A program made the position numbers and the translations under genes. The notes beneath the pieces are model-generated. The model had not been told where the DNA came from and searched no databases. It saw only the letters and a program-made list of their open reading frames with translations. This document shows positions 33,480 through 46,800 of a stretch of DNA of 64,000 bases, piece by piece. Numbering within the stretch: the stretch's first letter is position 1; each line of letters begins with the position of its first letter. Origin of the DNA: Elysia chlorotica (lineage: Eukaryota; Mollusca; Gastropoda; Plakobranchidae); NCBI GenBank assembly GCA_003991915.1, contig RQTK01000149.1, positions 647,184 through 711,183 on the forward strand, read 5' to 3'.

Positions 33480-36400
33480 ATGGCTGTTGCAAGCCTGTGC
33501 AAAAGTTTCTGCTCGAAACTTCAATTTACCTCTAGAGTCTCGAGTTGCATTAGGTAATTATCAAAAGTTCAATGCAGGATGATGATCACCCGGTAGGGCC
33601 ATGAATAAGGGCCTAATATGTAGCCTAGATATTAAAATGTTACAATGTCTTTTTTTTATATAGGAAGCTTGCTTTCTGAGCTAGAGTGGCTGAGCTTATA
33701 TCTTAAGACAAGTCGTAAGCTTAATCAGTCCTACAATGTTGTACTTATGACCTCTAGATTTTATAACTTTCAGTGTTACGGAAATTCATTTCAGGCTATT
33801 CATTTCCCACTGCTGCATTTGCAGTCCTGGCTCTGTTTACAGATTATCGACATCAGGCGCAAAGTAATTGGATTGATATTGACTAGATATAAGCACTGAT
33901 GTGGTTTGAGCAAAATGAAAGTGACTGTAGTAACATAATTTCCCTAAAAGATCATATTGGTAGGCCAAAAGCAAAAGTAAATTTAAAAAATACTTCTTCA
34001 TTTTTTTTAAATTGAAAACATTTGACTCGTAAAGTTTTTATATATCAGTCCAATTTCTTTGCCTTTGATATTTAATATGCTTGCCATTTAAACAGTCAAG
34101 ATGGAACTGAGTTTGGTACTCAGTACCGTCCTGGCTCTGTTCAAATGATCTATTTTTGTAAAAACTTACAACACAGTCTGTGTACATTGTCACTATTTGT
34201 TGAAACCTTTTAACGTAGGGATGAATTTCCCATGAACTGTCTTTAAAATTGATGTACTGTAAAGTCACAAATTCATCTGGTGTTAATTTTACTAAAATTT
34301 TGTTAAGTTTGGAGGATTCCTGGAAACTAATTAATGAAATAGAGGGTACATATGCAAACTCTAATTGGTCCAGAGTTGGTACTAAAACTTTAGTTCCTAC
34401 ATTTACTTCAATGGTTTTTGTTGTTGTTTTTTTTTTGTTCATTAAACTTAAAGTACAAGTGTTCGTATCAATAATACTGTTATTAACCTTTACCTCTAAA
34501 CATGATTTTTGCACATGTATGTGATTGCTAGCAATAAAGAGCGCTTGTTTGGCTTGGGTAGTTGTGTATTATGCATTATAATCTTAGAGAACTAATTTAA
34601 TGAAATCAATAAATCCTCTCTCCAGGTGACAATTATTGTTTTATTGAATAAAAAGGACATGGTTATTCATCTTTCAATTAATATAAACTCTAAAATTCTC
34701 TATTCAGATTGAGAGACAGTAGTCTTAAAACTGAGCAGCTCCACTCTCAAAGGAGCACTCTACAAGTATGTCACATTTGGGCGGGTCCCACATACACAAG
34801 CTCTAAAGTACTTGAACATACGTCAACACAAGACAACAAACCAAAACATCCTCCCAATGTGTTTATTATGTATCTGCAAAAGGTACAAGAGCAAATTATG
34901 AAAGATCATCCAAGTAAGTTGTTTATTGTCTCAAGATATTAACTCTTAGTATACAGAGCCAAAAGCCACATTTTTATGAAGGTGTAAAGAAACCACCAAG
35001 TTTGGTGAAACTGATAACCCTTCTCTTAACCTCTTCCAAAAGATAATCAATGTTTTAATAAAATAAATGTTGGCTTGGATTAAAAGGCTTATGTGTGCGC
35101 CACAGGCTGTGGGGAGCTGTTGTTATGACTACGACCTTGAGCCACACCCTGTGTGGCGAGCTAGATGCTAAAAGTTAAGAATGTTTTGAAATGTTTTCAG
35201 TTTAATCATCATCAAGCTTATTTGAGTGAGTTTGATTTAATTTTAAATCTATTGACAGACTAGGGGTCTGTATTTTTGACTGTTTGGTACTTTGTCTTAT
35301 TTAAGGTTAAAAATTCAAACAGCTTTTGGACAGTTTAAAAGAAAAAAACTCCCCAAAGATGTTTATTATTATTTATTTTGACAGTTGTTTATCTCTTGTA
35401 ATTTTTTTATATAAATAGCAACACTGTCCAAAGAAAAAAAAGTTTTAAAACTACATACTTTTTGTTATAGTTTTTTACCCTTTTGTTTGTTTGCTGTTGT
35501 TGTTTTATTTTCAATTGATTGCTCATGCAATGCAGTAAAATGGTTTTATCTGGGGATTTTGTCACATCAAGGTAGTGAATTTATTTTTACACATCAAGTA
35601 ATAGTTGCAGAAATGTATTTATTGTGTAATCTTCTCATTTTACAGATGCTTCAAGAAAAGAAGTTATTGCTATCGCATCAAAGAAATGGAAAGATGTGGA
35701 TCCAGAGGAAAAATCAGTAAGTTCTGTTTGTTTTTAGTTTGTGTTGTGAATTTGGTAACATTTTTTAAAGATGCGTACTTTCAACGCATTTACTGTATAT
35801 CGTTAAAATTAATGTATTCTTAACTGAAGCTATTGCCTCATCTTGTTTTTTAATCATATTTTGGTGATTTAATTGTTTTACAATAAAAGAATTAATATAT
35901 CAAATGTTTCAAATTTATTGATCTTCGTAAGAAGACTGATGCATGTCAGAATTGATAAGAAAAGATTTGAAGTTGCATCACACTTCACAGCATCTTGCCA
36001 TGCAGCGAAAAGATCTTTTTGAGAAATACAAAGATGACATGAAGAGCTACGTGGACAATATGACACCAGAAGAAATGAAACTTGAAGATAGAAGAAAACA
36101 ACAGAAACTGGCAAAGAAGTTGAAAACGGTAAATGTTCTGTTTTCCTGTTCCTTTAATGTGAAGATATCAGAGTTTAAGTTTAAAAAATGGCATTATTTG
36201 TAGTTGATTTTCAAAATTAGATGCATTTTAGAACAAGCATGTTTAGACATCGTTTGTAATCACTTTATTTAAATAATTTTTATTTAATGTTTAGTTAATT
36301 AAGAAATTACAGATTTGATTATTTCCAGTTATTTCATATCTGAATGATGAGACCTTTGTGAGTAGATTGTATATATACTGTTGTAATCATTGAGATTTGT

Positions 36401-38817
36401 TTCTACTAGGTCTAGTTATCTTTCCCTTGATAGATGGGTATATGTTAAGAAAGTTGTTCATTCAGTATTTGGTCAGACACACCTCATGATGTGGAAAAGG
36501 TTGGTCGGGTGAGTGAGTTGGTTTCTTAATGTCCAACATCAGCAGCAAGGATATATATATATATATATATATTGTGGACAGATCTTAAGACTAACGTCTG
36601 ACGAGAGATATTAAGAAAAACAAGAAATCTCGATATTATCGTGTTTTACTGTACCAACACCAACCCAACCGGTAGGGGATGAAATCAGACAAACAAATTA
36701 ATGTTATCTGATCATGGGTTTCTAACCAGGGACCTCCTAATTGAGAAACCAATGCTCTACCACCTGCGCCAATGGGTTGGAAATTTACATATGGAATTGC
36801 AAGTTGACTGTTTGCAGAACACTTTATGTTTAATATCAATTACAAAATGACTGTGTATGGATGTTTCACACATTAAATTAGCTGTGTAAGTTTATTTCAA
36901 ATAAGGCCTTTTTTACCTGGTTTGTCATAAAACCATAGCAATATTCAGTGATTTTTTTCCTTGCCCATTTATATTGCAGATCTACATTAATGATGTGTTA
37001 TTCCATTTTTAAAAATTTTTTTTTTAATACACATTAGGCTCGTCGTGAATTAGGCATGCCAAAGATGCCAGCGTCTGCTTTCTGTTGCTATATGGCTGAC
37101 CAGTACCCTCAGCATGCTAGGGAGGATGCAGTAACAGTGAGTTGCATTTGTCTTTTAGTCTTCTTCTCTCCCTCTAATCTCAGAACTTTAGTTAATTCTG
37201 AAAAATTAAAAACAGTACCAAATTTAGGACGCATTATGTGGATTTCTAACCTATTTTTAATTTATGGCATCAATTTACACCTCAAAGATTTAGTCTTATG
37301 TTGAAAAAATAATTTTTTTTAATGCGTGACCCAACTATCTAAATGGGGTAGCCTAGAATTAGAACTATAGAAACAGAGGAAGATTTATTTTTTAAAAAGT
37401 GTAGCATCACCTTACTACTACATCTAATATTTTAACATCAATCTGTCTTATAGTCTATTTAATAGTGTAATTCTACTACTTTTTTTTCTTTCTATATAAG
37501 AAGGCATATTAGAGGACTCCTAATATCAGGTAAATTAGGGGGTGCTGAGAAATTGTTATATTTTTCCTTTGCTGTTAAATTGTTTCTTTATCCCATTCTG
37601 CCCCCAGAGAGTTTTCAAGAAATTGCGTGATCAATGGAACAACCTTAGTGAATCAGAACAAGAGGTGAGTTTCATATTTTGCGATCATCATCCAGTGTCA
37701 AAAAGAAATGCAGTAAGCAAAAAGACTGCATTCAGGGGGTCGGCATACAATGGAAACCTAAAAAAAAAAAAAACTAAGTCTGATAATTCAAATTTCTTAC
37801 AGACAGATTTTTGGAAGAGAATGGGTTGTTTTTTTTCTCTTTGGCTCTACTAAAATCAGACTCATAATTCGAAGTTGTTCTGGTTTGATTCTCTTAATTC
37901 GAGGCTCTCACCACCAATATGCAATACAAAAGTATTTTCTGTCAAGCAGAATTCAATGCTTATTGCTGCCCAAGACATGCATGTTTTGGAAATGCGCTTG
38001 GGAAAAGGTTGCTATAGAAAGAAAACAATAGAAAAGTATTATAAAGGCAGTTGTTTTTTATTTAATAAGGTAAATAACTGTCTACTAAATTTAACACTTT
38101 GTAGTTTAACTTAAAGTAGATCCCCATCTGTAATTCGAATCCTAGATCAAATCCTAAGCAATACGAATTATGAGGTTTCCACTGTACCTAAAACTAAAGC
38201 ATGTACAGGTGAATCCACATAAAGTCAACTCCTTGCAATTGTTCCCCTTTACCTTTGGCATTAGGAGATATCTCAGAAATTTTTTAATAAAGAGGATGAG
38301 TTTGAATAAGAGAAATTAGCTGTCAGAATTTGTGTGAAACGAGCCTTGGTTTGTTTGGGCTCATTTTTCCAAGTTTTAAAATTTATAGCCACAAGTCCTT
38401 ATGTACCTGACAATTAAAAGGAAAATATAAACATGCTGTAAATAATGTCTTCCCATTTCTGAACCTTTAAAAAATGTATTTCATGTTTGTAAATGTCCAC
38501 AACATATGCAAATTTTATACCTTTTTTTTAACTTTTAAGTTATATTAATTTTATTTTTTTATTCCATCACTGCTTTGAGAATAAATTATTGTGCTTTTAT
38601 GGTGCTCTTTCCATGTGTTGTATTGATTTTTTGTTCTCCTCAGAAATATAAAAAACAATCAGCACAAAGATCAGAAGCATACAAGGAAGAGATAGTGAGA
38701 TGGGAGAAAGAGATGATGGAAATGGGTCGATTTGACGTCATTAGGAAGTCTACACTTTTGAGACTGGCTATGGGAAATAAGTCAAAGAAAAACCAGAAAG
38801 AGGTCGAGGAATTATGA
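33480..38817 (+). CDS. TFAM: Mitochondrial transcription factor A (two HMG boxes)
   Basis: Coding exons: 33480-33553, 34708-34913, 35646-35716, 35991-36128, 37038-37136, 37608-37664, 38644-38817. Phases 2, 1, 0, 0, 0, 0 join, giving 272 residues (human TFAM 246). TFAM packages mtDNA and bends the mitochondrial promoters. The N-terminus is basic/Ser-rich without acidic residues (AVASLCKSFCSKLQFTSRVS), as expected for a mitochondrial presequence. HMG box A spans about residues 78-150 (KPKHPPNVFIMYLQ through KKWKDVDPEEKS); a basic linker (RRKQQKLAKKLKT) follows; HMG box B spans about 170-240 (MPKMPASAFCCYMADQYP, WNNLSESEQEKYKK). The C-terminal tail has EMGRFDVIRKSTL, like vertebrate EVGRKDLLRRTIK. 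Exon 4 uses the AG at 35989-35990; the earlier AG at 35948-35949 would break frame. A possible poly(A) signal is at 39008-39013. Intron 6 contains a MITE, intron 4 a SINE. Confidence 0.9.
33850..34045. repeat. Dispersed repeat, copy 2
   Basis: Matches 7905-8095 in order (TAATTGGATTGATATTGACTAGA, AGGCCAAAAGCAAAAGTAAA). It lies in TFAM intron 1 and abuts an antisense open frame. Confidence 0.5.
34038..34514 (-). other. Antisense open reading frame in TFAM intron 1
   Basis: A 158-codon open frame starting with Met on the minus strand. The composition is protein-like rather than low-complexity (NVGTKVLVPTLDQLEF, VKLTPDEFVTLQYINF, SSWEIHPYVKRFQQIV). No family is recognised. It could be a nested gene, an exon, a transposon-derived ORF, or chance. 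Confidence 0.3.
36505..36790 (-). mobile_element. tRNA-derived SINE copy in TFAM intron 4
   Basis: Tail TTGGTTTCTTAATGTCCAACATCAGC, body ACCAACACCAACCCAACCGGTAGG, head with GGTAGAGCATTGGTTTCTC on minus. An AT microsatellite (36551-36572) is expanded inside it. Confidence 0.7.
37748..38184. mobile_element. MITE with TA target duplication, pogo/Tigger-like
   Basis: The left terminus CAATGGAAACCT and right terminus AGGTTTCCACTG are inverted repeats with further AATTC-type matches inside. TA flanks both ends (37746-37747, 38185-38186). At 437 bp it has no transposase. It lies in TFAM intron 6. A solo terminus (ACAGTGGAAACCTAAAAAAA) also occurs near 6357. Confidence 0.7.
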
Positions 38818-39506
38818 ATTTAATAGAGAGAGGAATCTTAAAAGATATATTGTTGTTGGAAATCAGCATTCTTAAACTTCTAAATCATTTTGTTGAATTT
38901 TCTCAGAGATGGCTTAAGCTACTCTGTTGAAGTATTGTTTTTAATTTTCTCACACAGCAATGATTGGCATTACATTTGCACTTTGATATTATAAATCACC
39001 CAAGGATAATAAATGATCTTTTTTTTTTTTTTTGGCGCATTTGTAACAATGTACTGGTCCAAGTTTTAACAATGCATTTATTATTTTAATTGATTACAAC
39101 AGTGAAATGAAAGCCAGTGTGTTCATTTAAATAATGATAGTGTTGCAGAGAGTGTAGATGACTGATAGAAACAAGGTTGTGTTGTGGGCTTTCCTTTTGA
39201 TAATCATATCTATGAATGAATACAATTTGTTTTTTTTTTACTTTATTTACAGATTAAAGTACATTAAAAGTATACAAAACCTACTGTTCCTGTTTATTTA
39301 TTCTTTTTTTTTCAGTTTGTCTGAGGGGATTGCTGTTTGTATAAATGAAAGGTTCAAATCATGCATTTTCACATTACAATTTTCTGACATTTGTGATAAC
39401 CCCACCATCTCCCCTCATGCTCTTTTACTAATGTATCACAGTAAACAAAGCTGCCTAATGCAATGCTAGGCAGCGGAACAACCAAGCCCATCTTAGTATT
39501 AGTGCT

Positions 39507-39726
39507 CTACCATAATTGCTATATAGGTCTACATGATGTGGTTGTGTCTTGCTATCTTGGTTGATAGTAAAATGAACAAAATAGAGAAGGCACACAATAT
39601 TGTAGTTTAAATAGAGCTACCATAATCGCTATATAGGTCTACATGATGTGGTTGTGTCTTGCTATCTTGGTTGATAGTAAAATGAACAAAATAGAGAAGG
39701 CACACAATATTGTAGTTTAAATAGAG
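39507..39726. repeat. Two-copy tandem repeat, period 110 bp
   Basis: Units 39507-39616 and 39617-39726 begin CTACCATAAT and differ at one visible position (TTGCT/TCGCT). Confidence 0.92.
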
Positions 39727-40170
39727 TATATAACCTTGGCAAAATGGATGGGTTACAACTTTCTTCTTATAATAAAATCCTCTTTTTGGGGAACAGCAAT
39801 AGCCCTTGCTATATAAAATAGAATTATTAAGAAATCATGGGATTACTGAGTTTAATATACTAATAAGAGATCTTTCTAAGTATGCCTTATTTAAGACATG
39901 TGTAGAAGCTTGTCCGTAAGAACTTGTTTCATCTTTGCTTTATTGTCTAGACCTAGATAATTATATGTTGATTATACTACAATATATGGGCTTGGCTGTT
40001 CCTCTGCCTAGCATTGCATTAACTCAGCGTTATTTCAGTTCTCAATTTTTGAGATGTTATAAATGGGGACTACTGTATTTGGTCACCTCAGTTGTATTGT
40101 CATTAATGTTCTGTCTCTTTCCAATTCTAAAATACTCTAAATCTTTAGTATTTTAGAAATGGAATAAAAC

Positions 40171-40434
40171 ATTACACCACTAAGTAGACATTTTTTTTAG
40201 CAATGCCAATAGGATCATGTTTGTCTACATGCTTTTGTTTCTTCAGAACAGATATTATGAAACAACAAATATTACTTTCTGTTATCAGAAATGCATCATT
40301 ACATTACACCACTAAGTAGACATTTTTTTTAGCAATGCCAATAGGATCATGTTTGTCTACATGCTTTTGTTTCTTCAGAACAGATATTATGAAACAACAA
40401 ATATTACTTTCTGTTATCAGAAATGCATCATTTA
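40171..40434. repeat. Two-copy tandem repeat, period 132 bp
   Basis: Units 40171-40302 and 40303-40434 begin ATTACACCACTAAGTAGACA and appear identical. Confidence 0.92.
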
Positions 40435-40650
40435 GATAAGATACTACTGAAACAGATAACAAAATACAACTCCAAAAATATTTGCATGGAACACATTATT
40501 TTATTTTTGCTTTATCAATGAAAATTTTACAGATCATTGAAGTAAGATCCAAGAATATTTATCAAATTCATTTTTAAAGTAGTTAAGATACTTAATAATT
40601 GCTCCGAGTCCAGATAGATAAAACAAAGAGTCTGTTTCTATCACACACAC

Positions 40651-40695
40651 ACACACTCACTCTCTCTCTCCCTCTCTCTCTCTCTCTCTCCCTCC

Positions 40696-40752
<57 letters not shown>
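40651..40752. repeat. CT dinucleotide microsatellite
   Basis: CT run with CCCTC interruptions, preceded by a short CA run. Confidence 0.95.
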
Positions 40753-40754
<2 letters not shown>

Positions 40755-40825
40755 CCCTCTCTATTTCTCTTTCTTTCTTTCATGATAGCATTATAATTGG
40801 TCAAAATTTTGGAAAACTACAGACA

Positions 40826-43800
40826 TCATAAACTCATTGTTTGCCTGTCAAATAGTTCCATGGTAATATGACAGAGAAAGAGAGGAAGGCTTTTGTACTT
40901 CTTTAAGTACTTTTCCATAGCACCTTGGAAGCTCATTGAAAAATCTGTTTGCAGCAGCTGAACTTCGCCTTTTGGGTTTTGCTGCGGAAAATATAAAAAG
41001 ATAATCATCCATGAATTAAATTTCAACCAAAGTAAATAAAACTCAAAACATTCAACAACAAAAATTAGAATGCTAATTATTGGTCCTGTGTTCAATTTTT
41101 TTAAACAAATAAAATTGGAATGTGAAGCCCCAAGTATATAAAAAAAAATGTCTCCACACTCAGTCCTAATTAAAATTATGAAAGATTTATTGCTTGGTCA
41201 AATTTAAAGATAAAAATTCTGCATATGAGAATCTTCACCATTGTCACCATGGCATTTGTTTAAAAAGTCAAATTGAAATTAATTTTTTTTTTTTTTGCTC
41301 CAGGATTGATAGACTAAAATCACTAGAGAGGGTTTTTCAATACAAACCTATATAATTATACATTTTTTTTCCTTTTTAATTGTTTTGTTCCCTTTACATA
41401 GTTATGATTGGTTCTAATATTTAATCATATTGATGGGGGGAAAAAATGTGATTTGTTCGGTGCGAGTGGAGGCGTCAATACACATAAACCTATTGGGGAC
41501 AGCCTAAAAGTTTGTTTTAACCCAAGTCTATCTTTTTTTTATAAACATTCACTGTAGAGTTAAAGAATGGAGTTAAAAGGTAGTTAATTTTATATAAAGC
41601 CATGGTTTATCTTACATTTGGAAAACCAAGGCTTATCTTAAATAAACCCCATCTTAAACGTGAGAAGATTTTTATTTACATTTATTTAAAAAAAGCTTCT
41701 GTGGGATATCTGATAGGGTCACCCCTAGAGTACAGTACACCTCAGATTCAACAAACACCTCGTTAACTATCAATAGTCCATTGGATGCATTGTTTGTTAA
41801 AGCCGTGAGTGGCTCACTACTGTCAATACCCTACCTCCATTACATTTTTCTTCCGAAATTGTGTTGACCAAATCGCATCCCTACACATCTAACTACAACT
41901 TTTCCTTTCTCTCTTCTTTTCCAACAACACGCACACAGCTGCGTTTGAAATTGACTGCTTTAACTCTTTAATCTTCCATCTGCTCGGCGGTGGTCCGTCA
42001 GCTGCCACTCCTCTCCCCCTTCCCTCTCTTATCATTTTTCATTGTGATCAACCCTTCATACTGTACACCACACCTAAATCATGTCAGTCCTGGCTTATGG
42101 GAGACCTGTTATTTTTTAGTGATGACCCAGCACATCTTTGGTTGTCTAATTTTAAACTAGATTTAAAGTGTATCATAATGGTATGTAACTTTCTAAGCTT
42201 TCTGACACTTCTGGTTCGTAAGATCTGAGGGTAGGTATGAAATTACTTTGTTGGGTCCAAATAGATTACTAAGACAAAGAAGAAGAAAAAAAGTTAAATG
42301 TAGGGACTTCTTTGAGCCCCAGTTTGTTGAATTCGAGTTCTACTGTACCATATTTTAACTTGATCAGGACTCACTTGGAAAAGCAAATAGTCTTTCTGCC
42401 TCTCTGCGTACATGCTGGTGAGCCTGTACTGATTCGCACATGGGATGTCAAACCTGTAGCCGGTGAGCTCGTAGCAAACCTCTCGGAACTCTTTGCTTGT
42501 CTTGGAGAAGACCTCCTTCAGACGCTGGTTGCGCATCTCAGCACTGGCCAGCTGAGACTTCAGATCTGGGAAAATAAAACAATCATTGATTAGAAGCTTT
42601 GAATTGAGTAATCTCTACTCAGAGAAGCCAGGCCTCTCCTAGGATTTTAAGGAAAATCCTCTACGGCAGCTGGACACCAGATAGGGATACCCATAATTTC
42701 TCTTGCCATATTCATGGGTGAAAGTGGGTACGGGTGGTGAATCCAGAAATTGAATTTTTTTAATCCACCAATCTGGAAAATCTACATACATAGCCTTTGT
42801 AGTGAGATAAGTTAAAAGCAACTTCCCCATCACATATCAACATGAGGTGTCCTTTATTCCACCTAAAATACACACATTTGTTCTGGAAGGGGGAGGGGGG
42901 AGAGAGAAAAAGACAGATATACGGACAGACATAGAGAAAAACAAGAAATAGCAGGTGAGAAAGAGAGAAGTTGAGAAGATTCAGAAACGCAAACGTATGT
43001 TATTAGCAGGTTGTGGATTCACCAACAATTTCAAGAGTAAGAGAGAAACAGACAGACAGATTTAAGGCTGTTTCTCTGCCTAGCATTGCATTAACTTATA
43101 ATCGGAGGGAAGTGCCGATACCATTAGATTCAAAAGCTCCGAGGCCACCCTGATTTTATCGTAGATCCATTCCGGACTTGAATCAGGAAGTGGATTGCTA
43201 CTGGTAGCACAAATTCTGAAATCCGATTTATTCCAGAAAACTTGCATCCATGCGTATTGTACTGACATCCTTCCAGTAGAGATAAAAACGAGACCATTTG
43301 AGCAAGATCAAACCCAAAACACTTTTACTCCTGGCAATCGAATGAACCTCATGCCAGTTATGTGAAAAGTGCAATACAATTAGCTTCCTCTCTATTTTAA
43401 AATAAAAAAAACTTTGGACCTAATACTTAGTAGTAATACAAAATATTTAAATGGGTTGAATTTGGAAAAACTTTGATTCAGCTTGATTGATTTTTTTTTT
43501 TCATTTCACTATCAATTTGGATAGATAAAATAAAAAAGCCATACAGCAAGTCCAACAAGTTGTTGTTTTTTTTTAACGGCAAATGTAGCCAGTGTATTGT
43601 TTGCTCCACTGGCTTGATCCAAAATTACTATATTACAACATTACTTAGAATAACTGCACAAGTTTGATACACTGGGCTTCTTCATATTTAGTCACCATAG
43701 TGTAGAGTAGTTGTCCCATACTCTTTGACAGAGCATCATGGAAGTTTTGTTTCTTTTTAATCAGAAACCTCATATTGTAATTATAAAAAAAAATTCTAGT

Positions 43801-46800
43801 CAATACAAATCTTTTTAATTTTATTTGCCAAGTGATAAAAACAATCGAAAGAAGACTTACTCTCTATCTCCTTGCTTGGCGACAGTTTCTGCAAGTTTTC
43901 TTCCACTTGCATTGTGATTCCCTCAACCATCCCACCATTCTCCTCTAAGATCTGATTCCTTTTTTTCAGTTTCTCATTATCCTCCCTCAGTTTCTCCAGC
44001 TCTTCCTCTCTCTCTTTCTGTGCAAGAGCGAAAGGATTTAGCCGGAAGTGGATAATCTTTGTTTTGCTGGGATCATAGTCGCCCTGCAAAAAATAGAGTC
44101 ATAAATTAGATTTAGAAGAGAAAGACAACTGGAATAATAATAAGCAGATAAAAATCAGATCAGTTGAGCAAGGACGTAGTCTTTCCAGACTCCCTCTAAA
44201 AATACCACAGGTTTTTTTTTTTTGGTTTTTTTTTTTTATTTTGTTGCATTTTATTGGAAAAAAGAGATATACAGAAGATTGTAATTTAACCTCTTTACTT
44301 TTTAAAATTTATAGACCACATATAAATACAAGACACTCCAGGAGATATGCAGCTTATGCCAAAAAATCTTAATTAAGTAAGTTAGTCACTAATTTTGTAA
44401 ATATAATGTAAGAAATACAAGGTATACTGCATATGAAGTCTATGTCTTTTAAGTTGACTTTCACTGAACTAGGTCCTTTTTCCTGGAACCTACTTTCATA
44501 AATTCTTTTCACCATCTGATAACTAGGTTGGGATTATATCCCCTGAAGAACCACTTAAAGAATTTTTCCCACTTCTTGAAGAATAAATTTCCATCTTCCA
44601 AAACCATATGAAAAATGAATATTAAATTAATATTGAGAGCAGCGTTAGGATTCAGATGCATGGATATGTGTGAAACAACTACCTGCAAATGCCTCTGCTC
44701 AATTTTAGCATCAAGATTGTCTCTCTCCTGCTGAGTTTTAATCAATTCACTTTCAAGCACAGCGATCTGTTCCCTGTTTGAAATTTGGGAATACATGTTT
44801 ATTGAAGTTTGCAAAGAAATGCTTGTTATCCCAATAGGCAGCCATACAATCTCTGGCAAGGATTGTCAACCAGGAAGCCTTACAAAATTGCAAGATTGAT
44901 TTTACTCTCACAATATGGTAAGACAAAGATCAACAGCTTGCTGCTTATGGCTGACAATTTGAACACAATACAAAAAAAATATGAATGAATTTTAATGGGA
45001 TCAAACTTGCAACCTTTATGTAGCTTCCGCACGCCTTGCCGAGAGAAAGAAAAAAAACAGTTACACCCACTACTTAGTCACTTAAATTCATGAAAAAGAG
45101 ATGTTTTAAGCTGGTGATCACGCATGCTGACTTGTGTTGAGTTAAAATGATCAGCCCATATTGCTACAGAGAGTAAGCAAACTAAACCTAAACCAGGTCC
45201 CAGTACAGATGTTTCTTAAACTGAGAGAACAATTATTTTATAATAAACAGGGCAGTCTTACAATGATAGAGGGTATGGCATATGGGCTAGAAAAAGAATT
45301 TCAAAAATAAAATAACAAATGATTGATAAACAAATAAATATAGGAGAAGACTCAATCAAAATATATAACAACTAAGAACTTAAATTCAGAAGTCACAGAT
45401 TCATATCTTTGTCAGGCTGTCTTTCTCTCTATTTCACTCAGTTAAAACTATAATGAGACTAGCTGAAACAGAAGTCCTGGTATCCCCTACTTTGTCTCTC
45501 GATAGAAGCACCTATAACTTTTTGAAATTAGTCTTGGGATCCTGTCTATGGTGAAGCCTAGTTGTCGTCAGTCTTCAAGAAAATAACCAGTAACAAACAA
45601 ACTCTCCAATACTGAGGAATCGGCATAAGTTTAACTATGGTCTTCTACAAATTACATTTCTTTTTTTGTTAACAGTATTTATTTTAGAGTCACCTTTCAA
45701 TATAAATTCGGATAAACTTAACCAAAAGCTGTCCCCAAAAGTTTTTTTTTCTTTGTTTTAAAGAGGAGTCCACTGTACAAAACCTCTGAAGTTTTTTTCA
45801 TCAGACTATCCATTGAAAAACAAGATCTCTAAAATGGGTAAGAAATCAATGCATCACATTCACAATCTTAACATGATTTTGTTTGTTTTTATTTACCTCA
45901 ATAATGTGATTGCTTCTTTGTCTTGCTGAGAAGACTGTTGCTCAGGATTGTCCAATCTGTGATGTTGTTGGGCCTGACATGAGTGACAAAATACAAAATG
46001 AGCTGAAATAAGATTTTACCAATTGAAAGATAACAAAATATTAAATAGGAGCACTTAGATAACATTTATTTTCAAGATAATTTGTGTGTATGGAAAAAAA
46101 AAGGGTGGTGGAAACCTTTTGGTAGTTTACTTACATTCAATTTTCATCTCAGAGACTGAGAAAGCATGGCTGCATATGGAATGGTACTTAATTCTTAGTT
46201 CTAAATTCAAACGATTTACAGCAGTCCAAAATTAGGGCTAGACATGTCCTTACAATATATATCTTAATTCCTCACTTTTTGCCTGGTGGGCAGAAAGTAT
46301 AAAAAGTATAAAATATATTTAAGATAATCATTTCCTTGTATATTTAGCTTCGTCAAAGAATAATGTATTCCTTAATTTGAATTTCATTAATTTTAATCTA
46401 AAATAGATGTTTTCTGACACTAATATATTTTACTTGTTCAAGTTGTGTTTGGCATTCTGCCAATCTGCTTGAAAGGGATTCTATTTCAGCCTCCGTTTCC
46501 GCTTGATTTGTTTTGTGTTCTTGCACAATTTCTTCCAGCCTCCGGATTTGTGAGCTTTTTTCCTCATCAAAATTCACTGTGACCTCACTTTCGTACGAGT
46601 CTAGAAGATTTTTATAGGCATCTCTTTCCTAAAATAAAATGAAAAAATCAATTTGTTAGGAAATGTCAAGGATAACAGTTTACAGGGAAAATGAAAAACA
46701 ATTTTTTTTTTATTTTTACCAAGACAAGCAGATCAAAATAACTTGAATTTTTTTGTGTTCTTAAGTGAACATTATACCACTTGGTCATTCAGTCTATAGG

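Larger units (their letters stand above)
38818..40825. other. Convergent intergenic region between TFAM and MAD1L1
   Basis: Contains the TFAM poly(A) signal (39008-39013), two recent tandem duplications, a CT microsatellite, and a possible MAD1L1 poly(A) signal (minus) at 40500-40505. Confidence 0.6.

Noticed and set aside
35943-35990. Use of the AG at 35948-35949 as TFAM exon 4 acceptor
   Set aside because: It would enter in the wrong phase. The AG at 35989-35990 keeps frame and restores HMG box A continuity.
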